Of a DNA stretch of 27,662 nt, positions 24,868-27,662 are shown in pieces. This DNA is from Chrysochromulina tobinii (Eukaryota; Haptophyta; Prymnesiales; Chrysochromulinaceae): positions 1-27,662 of the forward strand of contig JWZX01002132.1 of assembly GCA_001275005.1 (NCBI GenBank). The letters run 5' to 3'. Below the pieces are notes generated by a model. It was not told where the DNA came from and ran no database searches. It saw only the letters and a program-made list of their open reading frames with translations. Positions within the stretch are counted from its first letter, which is position 1; every line of letters begins with the position of its first letter. A program made the translations under genes and the position numbers.

Positions 24868-25668
24868 GACTGGCAGTACTGTAGTGCTGGCTCGATGGAG
24901 GCAACAGGCATGGGCCGCAGCGCGTGTGCATTCACCCCCTTAGGCTTTGAAGGTGTCAGTAGAAGGGGCCTTCCGGCCAAAGGGAGGGGGTACTAGAGGG
25001 CCGACCATGCGAAGGAAGTCGGCTGGGGGTCCGCTTTTAGGTCGGGTTGGGGAGCGGGAGCCCGGATCCTTGGAATCCCCGCCGCGCCGGTACCGGTAGT
25101 CAACAGCGCGACGTTACAGCTGCGTGGCAGTGTTCGTGTGTGGTAGTGCGGTGTCGGGTGTGGCCGAGGCGGCGGTGCGCGCGCGCTCGTGTGTGGTGTT
25201 CTGAGCTGACCTTTTCGCAAAGTCACCGAGCCAGAACGCATGCAGGGAGCAGCCCGCGATGCAGGTCGATGTCGCGTCGCTGGCGTGCGCTGGCACACAC
25301 GGCCCGCAGCCATCGTCCTGTACAAAAGTTAATTTCGATTTTCGTAGAGAAAACGATGTACGGGACACATCGAAACGACATGCACGATACATGCATGATG
25401 CATGCAAGATACATGGGATACGTATCCTATAGAAACCCCCGTCACCCCCAGCCAAGCCACGACTGACGATGTTCTCGTGCGCCTTCGTTTCGACATTGCA
25501 AACCGAACAGCTTTGGACTCGTGTCGGACCATGTCGCATGTGTCGGACATTGTGTCGGAAGTCGTCTCAAGAGTCGTCTCTACACCCGTTCACCGTTTAG
25601 TCTAAAGTCTTAGAAAATTCCCTGTTCAGGGAATCTGAGATGTGTGATGGCCACCTCTACCAACAATT
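24868..25668. other. Intergenic region between convergent FkbM-type and SGNH genes
   Basis: 800 bp of 3' flanks. Repetitive ACATGCA/GATACATG words occur at about 25370-25430, repeated GTGTCGGA(C) words at about 25520-25560, and a perfect hairpin at 25617-25634. Open frames in this interval show no recognisable protein. Confidence 0.55.
25617..25634. repeat. Perfect 8-bp inverted repeat near the SGNH gene end
   Basis: ATTCCCTG-TT-CAGGGAAT, 35 bp past the SGNH stop codon in its direction of transcription. It may be an RNA hairpin in the 3' UTR. Confidence 0.8.
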
Positions 25669-27503
25669 CTAGCAGCTTCCCACGTAACGCAGCTTGAACT
25701 TGCTGCCTGTCCCGCGCGGCCGAAACGTGAGCCGAGCTACCAGATCGGACGTGTACGGGCGGACGTTGAAGCCGCCAGGGAATCGGGCCATGGCTGGCAT
25801 CTTGACGTTCAGGGTGGCCACCTCTGTGAGCGTCACGTTGCGCGTATCGCGATGCAGGCCGTCGAGCAGAACCTGGCCGTTGAGCACCTGAGCATTCCCG
25901 CCATCAGGCTCACGCCGTAGCAGCTGCACGACCACCGAGCCGAAGCCCTCGTACGAGCGCTCATAGATGATGGTCAGCCGCGGCGAGCCACCGAAGCGGA
26001 GCTCGAACTCGATCGCCGAGGCAACACTCGAGGTGATCCAGCCAGGCTTCTCTGGACGGTCAGCGTAGAGAGCCCACGTACCGAAGGCGACGTGGACGCC
26101 ACCTTGGATGCCACTCGTTCGAGATCCTGAGGAGGTCTCAGAGCTACCATTGCCGCCGCCGCCATGGCCTCTTTTCACAAGTCTTGACAGCAGCGAAGGC
26201 TCTGCACGCAGGTCGCTCGACGAGCTCGAAGATCTCGGAGGATCTCTCGATGAGCTCGAAGTAGATCTCGGAGGATCTCTCGATGAGCTCGAGGTAGATC
26301 TCGGAGGATCTCTCCACGAGCTCGAGGATGCGTTGGAGTGCACCCATGCCACGAGTGCGTCGTACACGGCGAGCGGCGCCTCACACACCGCGAAGCGATC
26401 CCTTGCGCGCTCATCGAAGAGCGTGGCGCCGTGCTGGGCGCCTGGTGTGCACGGAGCCACGCTAGCGCTGCCAGCAGTCGAGTCTCTGCCAGGACTAGCA
26501 GAGAGCAGTTGTAGGTGCTCTGCTGTAGACCTCGCCGCATGCCCCGCCGCACCGCAGCAATGAACGGCCGCATGCCGCCCGTCACGATCCTCGAGGCGCG
26601 CCTGCATCGCTCCCCAGCTTGCGAAGAGAGCCTCCGCGACCAAAGCATGCGTCGGCCACCTAGGGTGACCCACGAGGTCGTACGCGCGCTCGTCGCACGC
26701 TCCGTCGAGATGGTCCTCAAAGTGCCACAGCGCCACCCCATAGGCAGAGGCCACATCGCGATGAGCGCGCGTGGCAGCAGTGTAGCGCGCTACGTCGCTG
26801 CCGGAGCAAGTCGGAGGCAGGCAGCAGCTCAACTGGACCATCCATAAGGCACTGCTTGGGTAGTGGCTCAGCAGGTACTGCAGCATGACCTCAGTCGCTG
26901 CACCCACATCCTCGTACGCTCGCATGGCGGATGCCGACGCATCGGCCGTCAACTTGGCGCCCCCCCGGCCGTGCACCTGGATCTCTTCCTCAGACCCACT
27001 CCAGTCCTGCAAAGTCTGCCAGTCGTTCACTGCAAAGTCGATCAGAATGAGATCAGCAGCTTTCAACGCGTGCGACGAGCTGCCTGCGTCCAAGCCTGAC
27101 AGAGACTAGGAACGGGAGCCTGGGGAATGGCACTGCCCGTCGTGCTGCCGCCCACCGCATGATTGATGTACGAAATTGGTTTTGTTGGCAGGCCAAGATC
27201 GCGCGCGAGAGAGGCTGCAAAGCGGGCACCGTACGAGCACGCACGCGCCTCGCCAAAGCCATGTTGGCTGCACCCGGTGCCAGCCGCAACCGAACCGCCG
27301 ATGTGCACGATAGACCCGGTTTTCTCCTCCACAAAATGCGTATGTGCATGCTGGAACGCTCGCCGCTGGCCTGGACACATGGTATCCGTTGTACGGTTGG
27401 CCAAGGCCAAGCGATCGGCCGTGGACGCCAGCAATGACCTGACCTCGCCGTGCAACACCAAGCCGAGGTGCAGGGCCACCAAAGCGATCGGCCATGGCAG
27501 CAT
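25669..27503 (-). CDS. Secreted SGNH/GDSL-type hydrolase, two exons
   Basis: Exons 27503-27134 and 27083-25669 (minus) join in frame to 594 aa. The ATG at 27503 opens a signal-peptide-like start (MLPWPIALVALHLGLVLHGEV). SGNH blocks: block I VHIGGSVAAGTGC (nucleophile Ser), block II INHAVGGSTTG, block III AADLILIDFAVNDW, and a block V-like DLVGHPRWPTH where the usual D-x-x-H has one extra residue. The 50-nt intron (27133-27084, GTGCCA...GACGCAG) is needed to join block II to block III in frame. Around residues 370-410 lies a coding repeat (SSSSRDPPRST). The C-terminal ~140 residues (FGTWALYADRPEKPGW... to the final Cys) look like a beta-sandwich domain. It is probably an extracellular esterase acting on a glycan or lipid; the substrate is unknown. 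Confidence 0.8.
26231..26325 (-). repeat. 33-bp coding tandem repeat in the SGNH hydrolase gene
   Basis: GATCTCGGAGGATCTCTCGA starts at 26231, 26264 and 26297 (exact 33-bp period). It encodes 11-residue units of the type RDPPRSTSSSS, forming a Ser-rich linker between the hydrolase domain and the C-terminal domain. Confidence 0.92.
27084..27133 (-). other. SGNH gene intron, 50 nt
   Basis: A very short phase-1 intron, GTGCCATTCC...GGACGCAG. Without it the frame after block II ends at TGA. The same splice joins GGSTTG to SSSHALKAADLILIDFAVND. Confidence 0.75.
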
Positions 27504-27662
27504 TGTTGTATGGTCGCCTTGAATTTCCGGAGAGATTCGTCGGATCGAAAAACACCAAATGTATTATTAGCGAGCGTCGATGAGCGTGCGAAGCGCACAC
27601 CAGGGGACACCGGACCGGGTCGGTGTAGGAGAAGGAAGCCTTCGTACCCTGAATAACAACTA

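Noticed and set aside
1-27662. tRNA genes
   Set aside because: GTTC-containing words were inspected (for example near 5690, 13450 and 17440), but none has the flanking stems and spacing of a tRNA.

Overview
The window is nuclear DNA from a GC-rich, intron-bearing unicellular eukaryote, most likely a microalga. The evidence for this is GT-AG introns (plus one apparent GC-AG intron), a centromeric histone H3, an SF3b spliceosome subunit, a complex I accessory subunit, eukaryotic primase, and a proline-rich cell-surface-type protein. A haptophyte or GC-rich stramenopile would fit, but that placement is inference. There is no operon structure and genes lie on both strands. I saw no tRNA, rRNA, CRISPR array or autonomous transposon.

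Layout, left to right: EXO1 nuclease (+, 238-2823); a proline-rich membrane protein with a six-cysteine module (-, 3399-5489); a dispersed repeat copy flanked by a 13-bp direct repeat (5624-5856); a 12-exon MROH1-type HEAT-repeat gene (-, 5914-13698); centromeric histone H3 in four exons (+, 13845-14664); a two-exon JmjC-like oxygenase (+, 15046-16345); NDUFA2 in three exons (-, 16692-17131); a second, inverted copy of the dispersed repeat (17161-17334) and a GC-rich intergenic block; DNA primase small subunit in two exons (-, 18367-19805); SF3B6 (+, 20050-20439); a glutathione S-transferase-like protein (-, 20742-21515); a histidine phosphatase (-, 22042-22962); an FkbM-type methyltransferase (+, 23599-24867); and a secreted SGNH hydrolase (-, 25669-27503). 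MROH1/CENH3 and PRIM1/SF3B6 are divergent pairs with short shared upstream regions (146 and 244 bp). EXO1, CENH3 and PRIM1 all act on chromosomes, but nothing in the sequence links them functionally.

The most unusual feature is the introns. Spliced models that keep frame across every junction show that most introns are flanked by short direct duplications of exon sequence. The intron either begins with a copy of the downstream exon start or ends with a copy of the upstream exon end. Many introns are filled with short tandem repeats whose unit, on the transcribed sense strand, contains a branch-site-like CTGAT, and in the 21-bp family an acceptor-like ATCAG as well. Three MROH1 introns share the same 3' module (GCATGC..GTGCTCAYCACGGCG..CCCCACAG), as introner elements do. 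The JmjC gene carries the same 10-bp sense-strand repeat as MROH1 intron 6. Together these suggest recent, continuing intron birth by local duplication plus spread of intronic cassettes.

All splice sites are predicted from frame, consensus and homology alone. No transcript evidence or database search was available.
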